A DNA stretch of 64,000 bases from the NCBI RefSeq assembly GCF_002934265.1, contig NZ_PTIX01000014.1:124001-188000 (forward strand), in the 5' to 3' direction. Made by a program: the position numbers and the translations under genes. The stretch comes from Actinokineospora auranticolor. GTDB lineage: Bacteria > Actinomycetota > Actinomycetes > Mycobacteriales > Pseudonocardiaceae. Position 1 is the stretch's first letter; every line of letters starts with the position of its first letter. Shown in pieces: positions 43,601-52,451 of this stretch. Under the pieces are notes generated by a model. That model did not search any database. It was not told the DNA's origin and saw only the letters and a list, made by a program, of their open reading frames with translations.

Positions 43601-43679
43601 GACGAGCTCCTCCCGGCGACCCGATCCCCGGGGGAGTGTAGCCGATCACCCGGCCGGGTTGCGGGAGAGAAAACCGGGG

Positions 43680-43690
43680 GGTAGGTATGA
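43680..43690. promoter_or_regulatory. ARE-like half-site
   Basis: GGTAGGTATGA agrees at 9 of 11 positions with the ArpA-type half-site consensus GG(T/C)CGGT(A/T)(T/C)G(T/G). It lies in the ScbR-homologue/SARP intergenic region. Confidence 0.5.
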
Positions 43691-43705
43691 TCTTCGGCAG
43701 GGTTG

Positions 43706-43728
43706 ATAAACCGGGTGGTCGGTTTTAT
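43706..43728. promoter_or_regulatory. ARE-like inverted repeat upstream of the SARP gene
   Basis: ATAAACCG (43706-43713), a 6-base spacer and CGGTTTTAT (43720-43728) form an AT-bordered inverted repeat. Its right part, GGTCGGTTTTA, matches the butyrolactone-receptor half-site at 9 of 11 positions. The SARP start codon is 37 bases downstream, so binding would block SARP expression. Confidence 0.6.
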
Positions 43729-43764
43729 TCTGGGCGCACTGGTGCGGCGAACGCGGGAGGCGTT

Positions 43765-44568
43765 GTGGACGTTGGGATACTGGGGCCGCTGGCGGCGCGG
43801 GTGGCCGGTCTGCCGGTCACGCCGACGGCGACCAAGCCGCGCAAGGTGCTGGCGGTGCTCGCCGCGCACGCCGACCAGGTGGTACCGGTCGACGCCTTCG
43901 TCGACGAGCTCTGGGGCGACGCCGCCCCGCGCAGCGCGACGACCACCCTGCAGACCTACGTGATGCAGCTGCGCGGCCTGATCGGCGCCGCGTCGGCCCG
44001 CGCCGGGCAACCGCGCGACCCCAAGCGGGTCCTGGTCACCCGACCCGGCGGCTACCTGCTGGTCACCGGCGAGCTCGACCTGCGCGAGTTCGAGCGCCGC
44101 GCCGAGGCCGGGCACCGCGCGGCCCGGGCGGGCGACGTCGCGGGCGCGGCCGAGCACTTCCGCGCCGCGCTGGCCCGCTGGCGCGGCGACCCGCTGGTCG
44201 ACGTGCGGGTCGGCGCGGTGCTGGCGGCGCACGTCCGGCGCCTGACCGAGGCCCGGCTCAGCGTGCTGGACCGGCGCGTCGACGCCGACCTGCGGCTGGG
44301 TCGCCACCACGAGGTGCTGGCCGAGCTGACCGGCCTCGTCGCCCGCCACGGCACCCACGAGAACCTCTCGGCCCACCTCATGGTCGCCCTCTACCGCGCG
44401 GGCAGGCGCGGCGACGCCGCGCACGAGTACCAGCGCCTGCGCGCCTGCCTGGTCGACGAGCTCGGCCTCGACCCCTCGCCCGCCCTGCGTGGCCTGCACC
44501 GCCGGGTCCTGGCCGCCGACCCGCTGCTGCTCACCCCCGAACCCGTGCGGCTCGACCGCGCGGGCTAG
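43765..44568 (+). CDS. SARP-family pathway regulator
   Basis: A 267-residue AfsR/DnrI/RedD-type activator: OmpR-like winged helix at about 1-95 (KPRKVLAVLAAHADQVVPV, SATTTLQTYVMQLRGLIG, LVTRPGGYLL) and a bacterial transcriptional activation (BTA) domain (LDLREFERRAEAGH, ENLSAHLMVALYRAGRRGDA, DELGLDPSPAL). SARPs switch on antibiotic gene clusters. GTG 43765 sits 4 bases behind GGGAGG. ARE-like sites upstream and the divergent ScbR homologue suggest control by a butyrolactone-type signal. The target cluster is not identified; the small PKS and NRPS fragments 16-28 kb away are possible but unproven. Confidence 0.9.
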   Translation: MDVGILGPLAARVAGLPVTPTATKPRKVLAVLAAHADQVVPVDAFVDELWGDAAPRSATTTLQTYVMQLRGLIGAASARAGQPRDPKRVLVTRPGGYLLVTGELDLREFERRAEAGHRAARAGDVAGAAEHFRAALARWRGDPLVDVRVGAVLAAHVRRLTEARLSVLDRRVDADLRLGRHHEVLAELTGLVARHGTHENLSAHLMVALYRAGRRGDAAHEYQRLRACLVDELGLDPSPALRGLHRRVLAADPLLLTPEPVRLDRAG

Positions 44569-44656
44569 CGCGGTTTCCGAGGGTCTTCCCCGATGCTGGG
44601 TCCCGCGTCCGCTGCCTAAGGTTGCGGACCTGGGGCCCGATCCGGCATGGAGACCG

Positions 44657-45586
44657 ATGAAGGCGATCACGCGGGAGCGCTACGGGTCGGTGGTCGTGCG
44701 GGAGGTGCCCCGCCCCGAGCCCGCGCCGGGCGAGGTGCTGGTGCGGGTCCGCGCGGCCTCGGTCAACCCGGTCGACTGGCAGGACTTCCACGGCCACCCG
44801 TATGTGCTGCGGTTGTCGCGCCCCAGGGTCCTGGGCCGGGACTTCGCGGGTCAGGTCGAGGGCCTTGGCGCGGGTGTGACCGGCTTCGTGTTGGGGGACA
44901 AGGTGTTCGGCGAGGCCGTGGGCGCGTTCGCCGAGTACGTCTGCGTGGACGAGGAGTTCGTCGCGCGCAAACCGGAGAACCTGTCGTACGGGGAGGCGGC
45001 GGCCGTTCCGCTGGCGGGCAACACGGCCCTGGTCGGGTTGCGCGACCTGGGCGTGGTGCGACCCGGGCAACGGGTGCTGGTGACGGGCGCGGCAGGCGGC
45101 GTGGGCACGTTCGCGGTGCAGGTCGCGAAAGCCTTGGGCGCGCGCGTGACCGGTGTCTGCGCCGCGGCGGACTTCGCCGTGGTCCGCGCGCTCGGCGCGG
45201 ACGAGGTCGACGAGGAGTGGGGCCGTGACCGCTTCGACGTGGTGTTCGACCTGGCCGGGGACCGCGGACTGCGCGCTGCCCGCAGACGGCTCACCCGGGG
45301 CGGCACGCTCCTGCTGGCCGTCGGCGGCGGCTACCGGGGCCGCTGCCTGCTCGGCCACCTCGGCGCGCACGCGGTCGCCTGGTTCCTCTCCGGCTTCGTC
45401 CGCCACCGCCTGGTGCCCATCGCGGCCAAACCGAGCAGGCGCAACCTGACGGCCCTGCGGGACCTGGTCGAGACCAACCGCCTGACCCCGGTGGTCGACC
45501 GCGCCTACCCCCTGGCGGAGACGGCGCTCGCCATCCACCACGCCGAGTCCCCGGACGCCCGCGGCAAGACCGTCATCACCGGCTGA
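44657..45586 (+). CDS. Zinc-independent quinone oxidoreductase-like MDR enzyme
   Basis: A 309-residue medium-chain dehydrogenase/reductase: GroES-like N-terminus (PAPGEVLVRVRAASVNPVDW, SRPRVLGRDFAGQVEGLGAG) and NAD(P) Rossmann domain (VLVTGAAGGVGTFAVQVAKA). No structural zinc cysteines, which places it with quinone oxidoreductases and enoyl reductases. The C-terminus SPDARGKTVITG is typical. It likely reduces a quinone or enone with NADPH. A TAAGGT box at 44618-44623 may be a -10 element, but no partner -35 is convincing. It overlaps the convergent TetR gene by 11 bases. Confidence 0.88.
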   Translation: MKAITRERYGSVVVREVPRPEPAPGEVLVRVRAASVNPVDWQDFHGHPYVLRLSRPRVLGRDFAGQVEGLGAGVTGFVLGDKVFGEAVGAFAEYVCVDEEFVARKPENLSYGEAAAVPLAGNTALVGLRDLGVVRPGQRVLVTGAAGGVGTFAVQVAKALGARVTGVCAAADFAVVRALGADEVDEEWGRDRFDVVFDLAGDRGLRAARRRLTRGGTLLLAVGGGYRGRCLLGHLGAHAVAWFLSGFVRHRLVPIAAKPSRRNLTALRDLVETNRLTPVVDRAYPLAETALAIHHAESPDARGKTVITG

Positions 45587-46163
45587 CCGGCGCGCCGGTG
45601 CCGTCGACCCGGAGGTGGTCGACGGTCCCGCGCACCAACTCCGGCAGCACGACGGCCCACATGTCCCCGAGCCGACCGCTGGTGTCGGGCCCCAGCGCCT
45701 CGGCGCCCACGGACAACGCGGACACCAGCGCCGCCGCCGTGTCCACCGGCACGGCGATGTTCCCCGCCCGGGCCAGTTCCGCCCGCACCGCGGCCACCCA
45801 CGCCTCCAGGAACACCCGGAACCGGTGCCCGGCCACCTCGTGCGCCATCCGGAAGCTCGCCCCCACCTCCGGCTCCGCCACCAGCCAGCGGCTCAGCGCG
45901 TGGGTCAGGTCGATGACCCGCTGGACGCCGGTCGACGGGTGGTCGGCCAGCCAGTTCGCGAGGGTGTCGACGGCGCTCGCCTGCACCGCGTCGCAGAGGT
46001 CGTCCTTGGAGGGGAAGTGGAAGTACAGGCCGCCCTTGGTCATGCCGACGGCCCCGGCCACCGCGACCATCCCGGTGGCCTGGTAGCCGTCGCGGCGCAG
46101 CAGTTCGGCGGCGGCGCGCAGCAGCGCGGCCCGGGACCGCTCGGCGCGCGCCTGCTTGGTCAC
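45576..46163 (-). CDS. Second ScbR-type TetR regulator
   Basis: A 195-residue repressor beginning MTKQARAERSRAALLRAAAE with AVAGAVGMTKGGLYFHFPSK, again of the butyrolactone-receptor-like group. Its ligand pocket differs from the first (AEPEVGASFRMAHEVAGHRF), so it may be a pseudo-receptor that responds to other ligands such as the end product. GTG 46163 has AGGAG 6 bases upstream. An ARE-like palindrome lies at 46209-46226 in its promoter, pointing to autoregulation or cross-control with the other receptor. Confidence 0.82.
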   Translation of the reverse strand: MTKQARAERSRAALLRAAAELLRRDGYQATGMVAVAGAVGMTKGGLYFHFPSKDDLCDAVQASAVDTLANWLADHPSTGVQRVIDLTHALSRWLVAEPEVGASFRMAHEVAGHRFRVFLEAWVAAVRAELARAGNIAVPVDTAAALVSALSVGAEALGPDTSGRLGDMWAVVLPELVRGTVDHLRVDGTGAPVSR

Positions 46164-46208
46164 TGGGGCTCCTCGTCGGGGGTGGCCGCTGGGCTGCGGC
46201 AGATTATG

Positions 46209-46226
46209 AACCGACCGACCGGTTTG
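46209..46226. promoter_or_regulatory. ARE-like palindrome upstream of the second receptor
   Basis: AACCG (46209-46213) and CGGTT (46220-46224) flank a 6-base spacer, and GACCGGTTTGT at 46217-46227 matches the ArpA half-site consensus at 10 of 11 positions, the best match in the window. Confidence 0.65.
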
Positions 46227-46291
46227 TCAACCGAGGGGCGGCTGAGCCGGTCCGACCGGTCGCATTCGCGAACGATCCGCGCCTGCGGCTT

Positions 46292-46330
46292 GCGTACTTA
46301 GTACGACGACACGTACCGTGCTAAGTACGC
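46292..46330. promoter_or_regulatory. Inverted-repeat operator of the DrrAB-like exporter
   Basis: GCGTACTTAG (46292-46301) and its exact complement CTAAGTACGC (46321-46330) form a 10-bp inverted repeat; the left arm continues as GTACTTAGTAC, itself nearly palindromic. It lies 34 bases upstream of the exporter start codon. A related sequence precedes the TetR gene at 53216, the probable repressor. Confidence 0.7.
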
Positions 46331-46363
46331 CACGAGTGGCGGTGCCTGGAGAAGGGGGCTCGG

Positions 46364-47326
46364 GTGGGTTCGGAAGATCTCTCGATCGTCGTCGAGGGGC
46401 TGCGGAAGCGGTACGGCGACAAGGTCGCCCTGGACGGTGTCGACCTGCGGGTCCCGAGCGGCACGGCGTGCGGCCTGCTCGGCCCCAACGGCGCGGGCAA
46501 GACGACCACCGTCCGCGCGCTGGCCACGCTCCAGCGCTTCGACGGCGGCCGGGCGGCGGTGGCGGGCTTCGACGTGGCCACCCAGGCCGACCGGGTCCGC
46601 TACCGCATCGGGCTGGTCGGGCAGCGCGCCGCCGTCGACGAGGTGCTGGGCGGCCACCAGAACCTGGTCATGTTCGGCAGGCTGTACCGGCTGGGCGCCC
46701 GCGCGGCCCGCCGCCGCGCGGACGAGCTGCTGGCCCGCTTCGGCCTGGCCGACGTCGGCGACAAACCCGTCCGCACCTACTCGGGCGGCATGCGGCGCAG
46801 GCTGGACCTGGCCGCTGGCATGATCCTCGCGCCCGCGGTGCTGTTCCTCGACGAGCCCACGGTCGGCCTCGACCCGCGCGGCCGCGACGAGGTCTGGGCG
46901 GCCGTGCGCGACCTGGTCCGCCAGGGCACCACGGTCCTGCTGACCACCCAGTACCTCGACGAGGCCGACCGGCTGGCCGACCGGATCTCGGTCATCGACA
47001 CCGGGAAGGTCGTCGCCGACGGCACCCCCGCCGAGTTGAAGGCCCGGATCGGCGCCGACCGGATCGACGTGGTGGTCCACGACCACCAGGACCTTCCCGC
47101 CGCCGTCGCCGCTCTGCGCGTAGTAGCCGCGGGCGAGCCGGAGGTCGACCGGGACAACCGCCGCGTGTCCGCGCCGGTCACCAGCCGCGGTGGCGCGCTG
47201 GCCGACGTGGTGCGCGCCCTGGACGCGGCCGGCGTGTCCACCGAGGACGTGGTGCTGCGCCGTCCGACGCTCGACGAGGTCTTCCTGCGGCTGACCGGCC
47301 GCGAGTCCCAGGAGGTACCCGCGTGA
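46364..47326 (+). CDS. DrrA-like ABC exporter ATPase
   Basis: A 320-residue nucleotide-binding subunit: Walker A GPNGAGKTTTVRAL, signature YSGGMRRRLDLA, Walker B VLFLDEPTVGLD and switch His in LLTTQYLDEADRLAD-type form, with the DUF4162-like C-terminal domain typical of daunorubicin-resistance ATPases. It powers export of a hydrophobic compound together with the permease whose GTG overlaps its stop. The GTG at 46364 follows GAGAAGGGGG. A palindromic operator lies upstream. Confidence 0.93.
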   Translation: MGSEDLSIVVEGLRKRYGDKVALDGVDLRVPSGTACGLLGPNGAGKTTTVRALATLQRFDGGRAAVAGFDVATQADRVRYRIGLVGQRAAVDEVLGGHQNLVMFGRLYRLGARAARRRADELLARFGLADVGDKPVRTYSGGMRRRLDLAAGMILAPAVLFLDEPTVGLDPRGRDEVWAAVRDLVRQGTTVLLTTQYLDEADRLADRISVIDTGKVVADGTPAELKARIGADRIDVVVHDHQDLPAAVAALRVVAAGEPEVDRDNRRVSAPVTSRGGALADVVRALDAAGVSTEDVVLRRPTLDEVFLRLTGRESQEVPA

Positions 47327-48150
47327 CCATGACCGTTCCCGTTGCCCCGCACGAGAACCGGGCGGGCCTGCGCTGGACCCTGACCGACGCGTGGACGCTC
47401 ACCCGGCGCAACCTCGCGCACTGGTCCCGGAACCCGGCCGTGCTGCTCACGTCGTTGGCCTTCAACGTCCTCATCGTGCTGATGTTCGGCTTCCTGTTCG
47501 GCGGCGCCATGGTCGTGCCCGGCGGCGGTGGCTACCGCGAGTTCCTGATGCCCGGCATGTTCGCCATGACCATGGTCTTCGGCATCAGCATGACGACCAC
47601 CGCCGTCGCCACCGACCTCGAACGCGGGGTCACCGACCGGTTCCGCTCGATGCCGATGGCCCCGGCCGCCGCGCTGATCGGCCGCGCCGTGGCGGACCTG
47701 CTGTTCGCCGTGGTCACCCTCGTCACGATGATGCTGCTGGGCCTGGCGATCGGCTGGCGCGCGACCGGGTCGCCCGGTGCGGCGCTGGGTGCCGCCGGGC
47801 TGATCCTGTGGCTGCGCTTCGCCCTGGTGTGGGTGGGGATCTACCTGGGTCTGGTGCTGAGGGGGCAGGAGGCGGTGGCGGGCGTGCAGATCCTGGAGTT
47901 CCCGCTCGGCTTCCTCTCCGGGGCCTTCGTCGCCCCGGCGACCATGCCCGCCTGGCTCGGCGCGGTCGCCGAGTGGAACCCGCTGTCGTCGACGGTCCAG
48001 GCGACCCGGGAGCTGTTCGGCAACCCGGGCTGGGGCGGCGAGTCGTGGATCGCCGGGCACGCGCCGCTGATGGCGGTGGTCTGGCCGCTCGCGCTGGTGG
48101 CGGTGTTCCTGCCGCTTGCAGTGAGGCAATACCGATCCTTGAGCGACTGA
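47323..48150 (+). CDS. DrrB-like ABC-2 type permease
   Basis: A 275-residue permease with six hydrophobic segments, the usual ABC-2 layout: a cytoplasmic N-terminus, LLTSLAFNVLIVLMFGFLFG, the EFLMPGMFAMTMVFG segment and GVTDRFRSMPMAP, the conserved coupling region of DrrB-type proteins. GTG 47323, 7 bases behind AGGAGG, overlaps the ATPase stop. It forms the channel of a drug or metabolite exporter and is the last gene of that operon. Confidence 0.92.
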   Translation: MTMTVPVAPHENRAGLRWTLTDAWTLTRRNLAHWSRNPAVLLTSLAFNVLIVLMFGFLFGGAMVVPGGGGYREFLMPGMFAMTMVFGISMTTTAVATDLERGVTDRFRSMPMAPAAALIGRAVADLLFAVVTLVTMMLLGLAIGWRATGSPGAALGAAGLILWLRFALVWVGIYLGLVLRGQEAVAGVQILEFPLGFLSGAFVAPATMPAWLGAVAEWNPLSSTVQATRELFGNPGWGGESWIAGHAPLMAVVWPLALVAVFLPLAVRQYRSLSD

Positions 48151-48282
48151 GGCGGCGGAGGCGGCACTATCGGACGCGTCGCCCGCTGGGGGTGGGCGAC
48201 ACCCACGTGGGCCGCGGGCGGCAGCGCCGGTCACGCGGTGCTGGACAGGGTCGTTCCCGGGCAGCCGGGGTGAAGGGGGCAG

Positions 48283-51036
48283 ATGGTGCTGGGCCGGTGC
48301 GCGGTGGTTTTCGAACCCGGGGACCCCGCGCGGGCCGGGACGTTCCTGGTCCACGGGGACGACCCGCCGGAGTGGGGCGAGCGGGCCGTGGCCGTGCTCA
48401 CCGAGCCCCGGGGCGGCCGGGTCGGCCTGCGGAAGGTGACCGGGCGGCGGGTGCCGGTCGACGCGGCGCTCCCGCTGCTCGCCGCGCTCGGCGCGGACGC
48501 CCACCCGTCGGCCCGGTTCCACGCCGCCGCCGTGCGCGCCGCGCTGCGCCTGGCCGCGCGCGGCAGGGTGCTGCCCGGCGTCTCGGCGGGCGGGGCCGAT
48601 GCCTGGCGCATGGGACCGTTCGACGTCGCCGACGTCGAACGGCTCCGCGCGCTGGCCGCCGCCATGCCCGCGAGCGCGCGGTCGATCCCGGTCGACCCGA
48701 CCGCCCCCGACCCGGTCCTGCCCGACGCGGAAACCCTGCTGCGCGCGCTGTTCGACGCCGTCGCCGACACACTCCCGCGCACGGCAGGTGCCGAACTGCT
48801 CACCGGCGACCCCCGCTACGCCGCCGCCGAACCGACCGGGACCGACGCCGAGTGGGCCCGGCAGGTCGCCGCCGGGGTCGACGCGGGGCTGCGCGTCGCG
48901 CTGCGGCTGGAGTTGCGCGGCGACCCGGCGGACACGCCGTTCACCGCCGTCGTCCGGCTGCGCGACCTCGCCGACCCGACCCGGGTGGCGGACGCGGCGG
49001 CGCTGTGGTCCGGCCGGGAGCACCGCTTCGGTGACCGCGCCGCCTTCGAGGCGATGCTGGCCGTGCGGCGCGCGGCGCGCGTGTGGTCGCCGCTGGACGG
49101 CCTGCTCGCGGCGGCCGAGCCGGTCGAGGTGGAGCTGCTCGACGAGGACGTGGCCGACCTGCTCGGCGGCGCCGAGGCCCGGCTCGCCGCGGCGGGCGTG
49201 GACATCGAGTGGCCGCCGGGGCTCGGCCGCGACCTCGGGGCCCGCGCCCGGGTTCGCGCCCCGGGGGAGCCGCCCGCCGACGTCGCCGCGTTCTTGCGCG
49301 CCGCACCGCCGCAGGCGTTCCAGTGGCAGCTGACCCTGGCGGGCGAACCGCTCATCGAGTCCGAAATGGACACTGTCGGTCGATCCCGGCCCGTGGTTCG
49401 GCTGCGGGACCGGTGGGTGCTCGTCGAGCCGGACCTGGCGCGCAAGGCGCGGGAGCCCGCGCTGCCGCCGCTGCCCCCGTGGGAGGGGCTCGGCGCGGCG
49501 TTGATCGGTAGCGCCGAGGTCGAGGGCGGCCTGGTGTCCGTCGTGGCGGACGGGTGGCTCGGTGAACTCGTCGACCGGGTGGCCGACCCCGACGGCGGTC
49601 CGGAGGAACTGGACCAGCCCGCCGCGCTCACCGCGACCCTGCGCGACTACCAGCGGCGCGGCCTGCGCTGGCTGCACCGGATGACCGCGCTCGGCTTCGG
49701 CGGCTGCCTCGCCGACGACATGGGTCTCGGCAAGACGATCACGCTGATCGCCCTGCACCTGCGGCGCGCCGAGGACCCGGCCACCGCCGGACCGACGCTG
49801 GTGGTGTGCCCGGCCTCGGTGCTGGGCAACTGGGAGAGCGAGATCGCCCGGTTCGCGCCGGGCACCCCGGTCCGGCGCTTCCACGGCGGGTCGCGGTCAC
49901 TGTCCGATATGGACAACGGGTTTGTGCTGACGACCTACGGCACCATGCGCGTCGAAGCGGCGGAACTGGCGGGCAGGCACTGGGGACTGGTGGTCGCGGA
50001 CGAGGCCCAGCACGTCAAGAACCGGCTCAGCGGCACCGCGAAGGCACTGCGCGCGATCCCGGGCGGGGCGCGGGTCGCGTTGACCGGTACCCCGGTGGAG
50101 AACAACCTGACCGAGCTGTGGGCGCTGCTCGACTGGACCACCCCCGGCCTGCTCGGGACGGCGGGCGCCTTCCGGCGCGGGTGGTCGCGGACCATCGAGG
50201 TCGACCGCGACCGCCGCACCGCCGACCGGCTGTCGCGGCTGGTGCGGCCGTTCCTGTTGCGCAGGCGCAAATCCGACCCCGGGATCGCGCCGGAGCTGCC
50301 GCCGAAGATCGAGACCGACCACGGCGTCGAGCTGACCGCCGAGCAGGTCGCCCTCTACGAGCGCGTGGTGCGCGAGGTGCTGGCCGAGATCCGGGCGGGC
50401 GCGACGGAGATCGCGCGGCGCGGGCTCGTGCTCAAGCTGCTGGTCGGGCTCAAGCAGGTGTGCAACCACCCGGCGCACTACCTGAAGGAGACCGGCACCC
50501 CGGCGCGGTCCCGCTCGGAGAAGCTGCAACTGCTCGACGACCTCGTCGGCACCGTCCTGGCCGAGGGCGGCGCGGTCCTGGTCTTCACCCAGTACGTGCG
50601 GATGGCCCGCCTGCTGGAGCAGCACTTCGCCGACCGCGGCGTGCCCACGCGGCTGCTGCACGGCGGCACACCCGTGCCGCGGCGCGAGGAGATGGTGCGG
50701 CGGTTCCAGAGCGGGGAGGTGCCCGTGTTCCTGTTGTCCCTCAAGGCGGCGGGCACCGGTCTCAACCTGACGAGGGCCGACCACGTGGTCCACTACGACC
50801 GCTGGTGGAACCCGGCCGTCGAGGCGCAGGCCACCGACCGCGCGCACCGCATCGGCCAGACCAAACCCGTGCAGGTGCACCGGTTGATCACCCGGGGAAC
50901 CCTGGAGGAGCGCATCGCGCGCCTGCTGGAGACCAAGCGGGCACTGGCCGACGCCGTCCTCGGCGGCGGTGACGCCGCCCTGAGCGCACTCTCCGACGCC
51001 GAACTGCTCCGCCTCGTCGAACTGAGGACCCCGTGA
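48283..51036 (+). CDS. SNF2/SWI2-family helicase-like ATPase
   Basis: A 917-residue bacterial SNF2 protein. An N-terminal region of about 440 residues (SNF2-associated) precedes the two RecA lobes: motif I ADDMGLGKTITL, Ia LVVCPASVLGNW, II VVADEAQHVKN, III LTGTPVENNLTELW, and lobe 2 with VFTQYVRMARLL and motif VI QATDRAHRIGQTKPV. These proteins translocate on duplex DNA and are commonly paired with a SWIM zinc-finger protein, as here, in an operon of still unclear function, perhaps DNA repair or transcription recycling. ATG 48283 has AAGGGGG upstream; its stop overlaps the next start. Confidence 0.93.
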   Translation: MVLGRCAVVFEPGDPARAGTFLVHGDDPPEWGERAVAVLTEPRGGRVGLRKVTGRRVPVDAALPLLAALGADAHPSARFHAAAVRAALRLAARGRVLPGVSAGGADAWRMGPFDVADVERLRALAAAMPASARSIPVDPTAPDPVLPDAETLLRALFDAVADTLPRTAGAELLTGDPRYAAAEPTGTDAEWARQVAAGVDAGLRVALRLELRGDPADTPFTAVVRLRDLADPTRVADAAALWSGREHRFGDRAAFEAMLAVRRAARVWSPLDGLLAAAEPVEVELLDEDVADLLGGAEARLAAAGVDIEWPPGLGRDLGARARVRAPGEPPADVAAFLRAAPPQAFQWQLTLAGEPLIESEMDTVGRSRPVVRLRDRWVLVEPDLARKAREPALPPLPPWEGLGAALIGSAEVEGGLVSVVADGWLGELVDRVADPDGGPEELDQPAALTATLRDYQRRGLRWLHRMTALGFGGCLADDMGLGKTITLIALHLRRAEDPATAGPTLVVCPASVLGNWESEIARFAPGTPVRRFHGGSRSLSDMDNGFVLTTYGTMRVEAAELAGRHWGLVVADEAQHVKNRLSGTAKALRAIPGGARVALTGTPVENNLTELWALLDWTTPGLLGTAGAFRRGWSRTIEVDRDRRTADRLSRLVRPFLLRRRKSDPGIAPELPPKIETDHGVELTAEQVALYERVVREVLAEIRAGATEIARRGLVLKLLVGLKQVCNHPAHYLKETGTPARSRSEKLQLLDDLVGTVLAEGGAVLVFTQYVRMARLLEQHFADRGVPTRLLHGGTPVPRREEMVRRFQSGEVPVFLLSLKAAGTGLNLTRADHVVHYDRWWNPAVEAQATDRAHRIGQTKPVQVHRLITRGTLEERIARLLETKRALADAVLGGGDAALSALSDAELLRLVELRTP

Positions 51037-52346
51037 TGAGCGCCTACGACGATGACGAGTACGACGGCCACCTCGCCGCCCTGTTCGCCGACGACGAGGA
51101 AGCGGACGCGGAGGCCGACCTGGTCGACCCCGGTCGACGCGCGGTCGCCTTCGCGCCGTTCCCCCCGGGGAGGCGGTACGGCAAGAAGTTCGCCGACACG
51201 TGGTGGGGCAACGCGTGGGTCGAGGCCATGGAGGACACGGCCCTCGACCACGAGCGGCTGCGCAAGGGCCGCGCCCACGCGTTCGCCGGCCTGGTCGGGG
51301 TGATCACGGTCAGCCCCGGTCGCGTCTCGGCGCCCGTGCACGACGGCGACCACACCCGCCCCTACGCGACGGTGGTGCGGATCGCGGAGCTCACCGACGC
51401 GGGCTGGGACCGGTTCCTGGACAAGGTCGCCACCCGCGCGGGCCACATCGCGGCGCTGCTGGACAAGGACATGCCCCGCGACCTCGTCGGCGCCGCGTCC
51501 GACGCCGGGGTGCGGTTGCTGCCGGACTACGGGGACCTCGACCCGGAGTGCGACTGCCTCGGCTGGGACAGCCCGTGCGAGCACGCGGCGGCCCTGGCAT
51601 ACCAGGTGTCGTGGCTGCTGGACCGGGACCCGTTCGTCCTGCTGCTGGTCCGCGGCCGCGGCGAGGCGGAGTTGACGGCGGAGTTGCACCGCCGCAACAC
51701 CCGTGGAACGACAGGCGATCCCGTGGCGGTGCCCGGGGTTGCGGCGGCGGAGGCCTGGGCCGCCGAGGTCGCCGACCTGCCCGCCGACTCCGAGCCCGCT
51801 TCCATGCTGGACCTGTTGCCGGTACTGGAAGACGTCGAGGCCAAGTCCCCTGTGGACAATGCCGCACTGGTGGCCCTGGCGGCAGCCGCCGCCGAACGCG
51901 CCCGGGCCTTGCTGGCGGGCGATGACCTCAACCTGTCCCAGTGGCCGGACGCGGTGCGCCTCGCGGCCCACACCGACTTGGTCGAGCGAACGGCCGCACG
52001 CACCGGCCGCCCCACGGACTTCACGCGCGCCGTCCACGCCTGGGAGATCGCCGGCGCGGCGGGCCTCGCGGCGCTGGAGCAGACGTGGGCGCCGCCGCGG
52101 GAGACCACTACCAGGACCCGAGCGGAGTTCGAGGAAGCCTGGCGGGACAGCGGGTTCGGCGAGCCACCCGCGCTGAAGGTCTGGCGGAACCGGTGGACGG
52201 TCGAGTCCAAGGGCATCCAACTCCGCCTGACCCAGGACGGCCGCTGGTACCCCTTCCGCGCCGACCCCGCCGGGGGCTGGGCGCTCGCGGGCACCCCCAC
52301 CGACGACCTCGCCCTCTCGCTCGTCGAACTGCTGCGGGACGAGTAA
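51033..52346 (+). CDS. SWIM zinc-finger protein
   Basis: A 437-residue protein with a SWIM motif CxCxnCxH at about 169-184 (PECDCLGWDSPCEHAAAL). The N-terminus is acidic, then a conserved FADTWWGNAWVEAME segment. The C-terminus is helical and probably contacts the SNF2 partner. GTG 51033 or ATG 51036 starts it, overlapping the SNF2 stop, so the pair is translated together. SNF2-SWIM pairs are widespread in actinobacteria. The pair separates the exporter from the TetR gene discussed at 52452. Confidence 0.92.
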   Translation: MMSAYDDDEYDGHLAALFADDEEADAEADLVDPGRRAVAFAPFPPGRRYGKKFADTWWGNAWVEAMEDTALDHERLRKGRAHAFAGLVGVITVSPGRVSAPVHDGDHTRPYATVVRIAELTDAGWDRFLDKVATRAGHIAALLDKDMPRDLVGAASDAGVRLLPDYGDLDPECDCLGWDSPCEHAAALAYQVSWLLDRDPFVLLLVRGRGEAELTAELHRRNTRGTTGDPVAVPGVAAAEAWAAEVADLPADSEPASMLDLLPVLEDVEAKSPVDNAALVALAAAAAERARALLAGDDLNLSQWPDAVRLAAHTDLVERTAARTGRPTDFTRAVHAWEIAGAAGLAALEQTWAPPRETTTRTRAEFEEAWRDSGFGEPPALKVWRNRWTVESKGIQLRLTQDGRWYPFRADPAGGWALAGTPTDDLALSLVELLRDE

Positions 52347-52451
52347 GTCTGGGTGTCAGTCGGTCGGGTGGTTCCACTGTGGGCCGCAGCTTGGCCGCAC
52401 CGTCTCGCTTTGTCCTTGGTGGGACTGTTGCGGGGCAGGTGAGCTGGGAGG

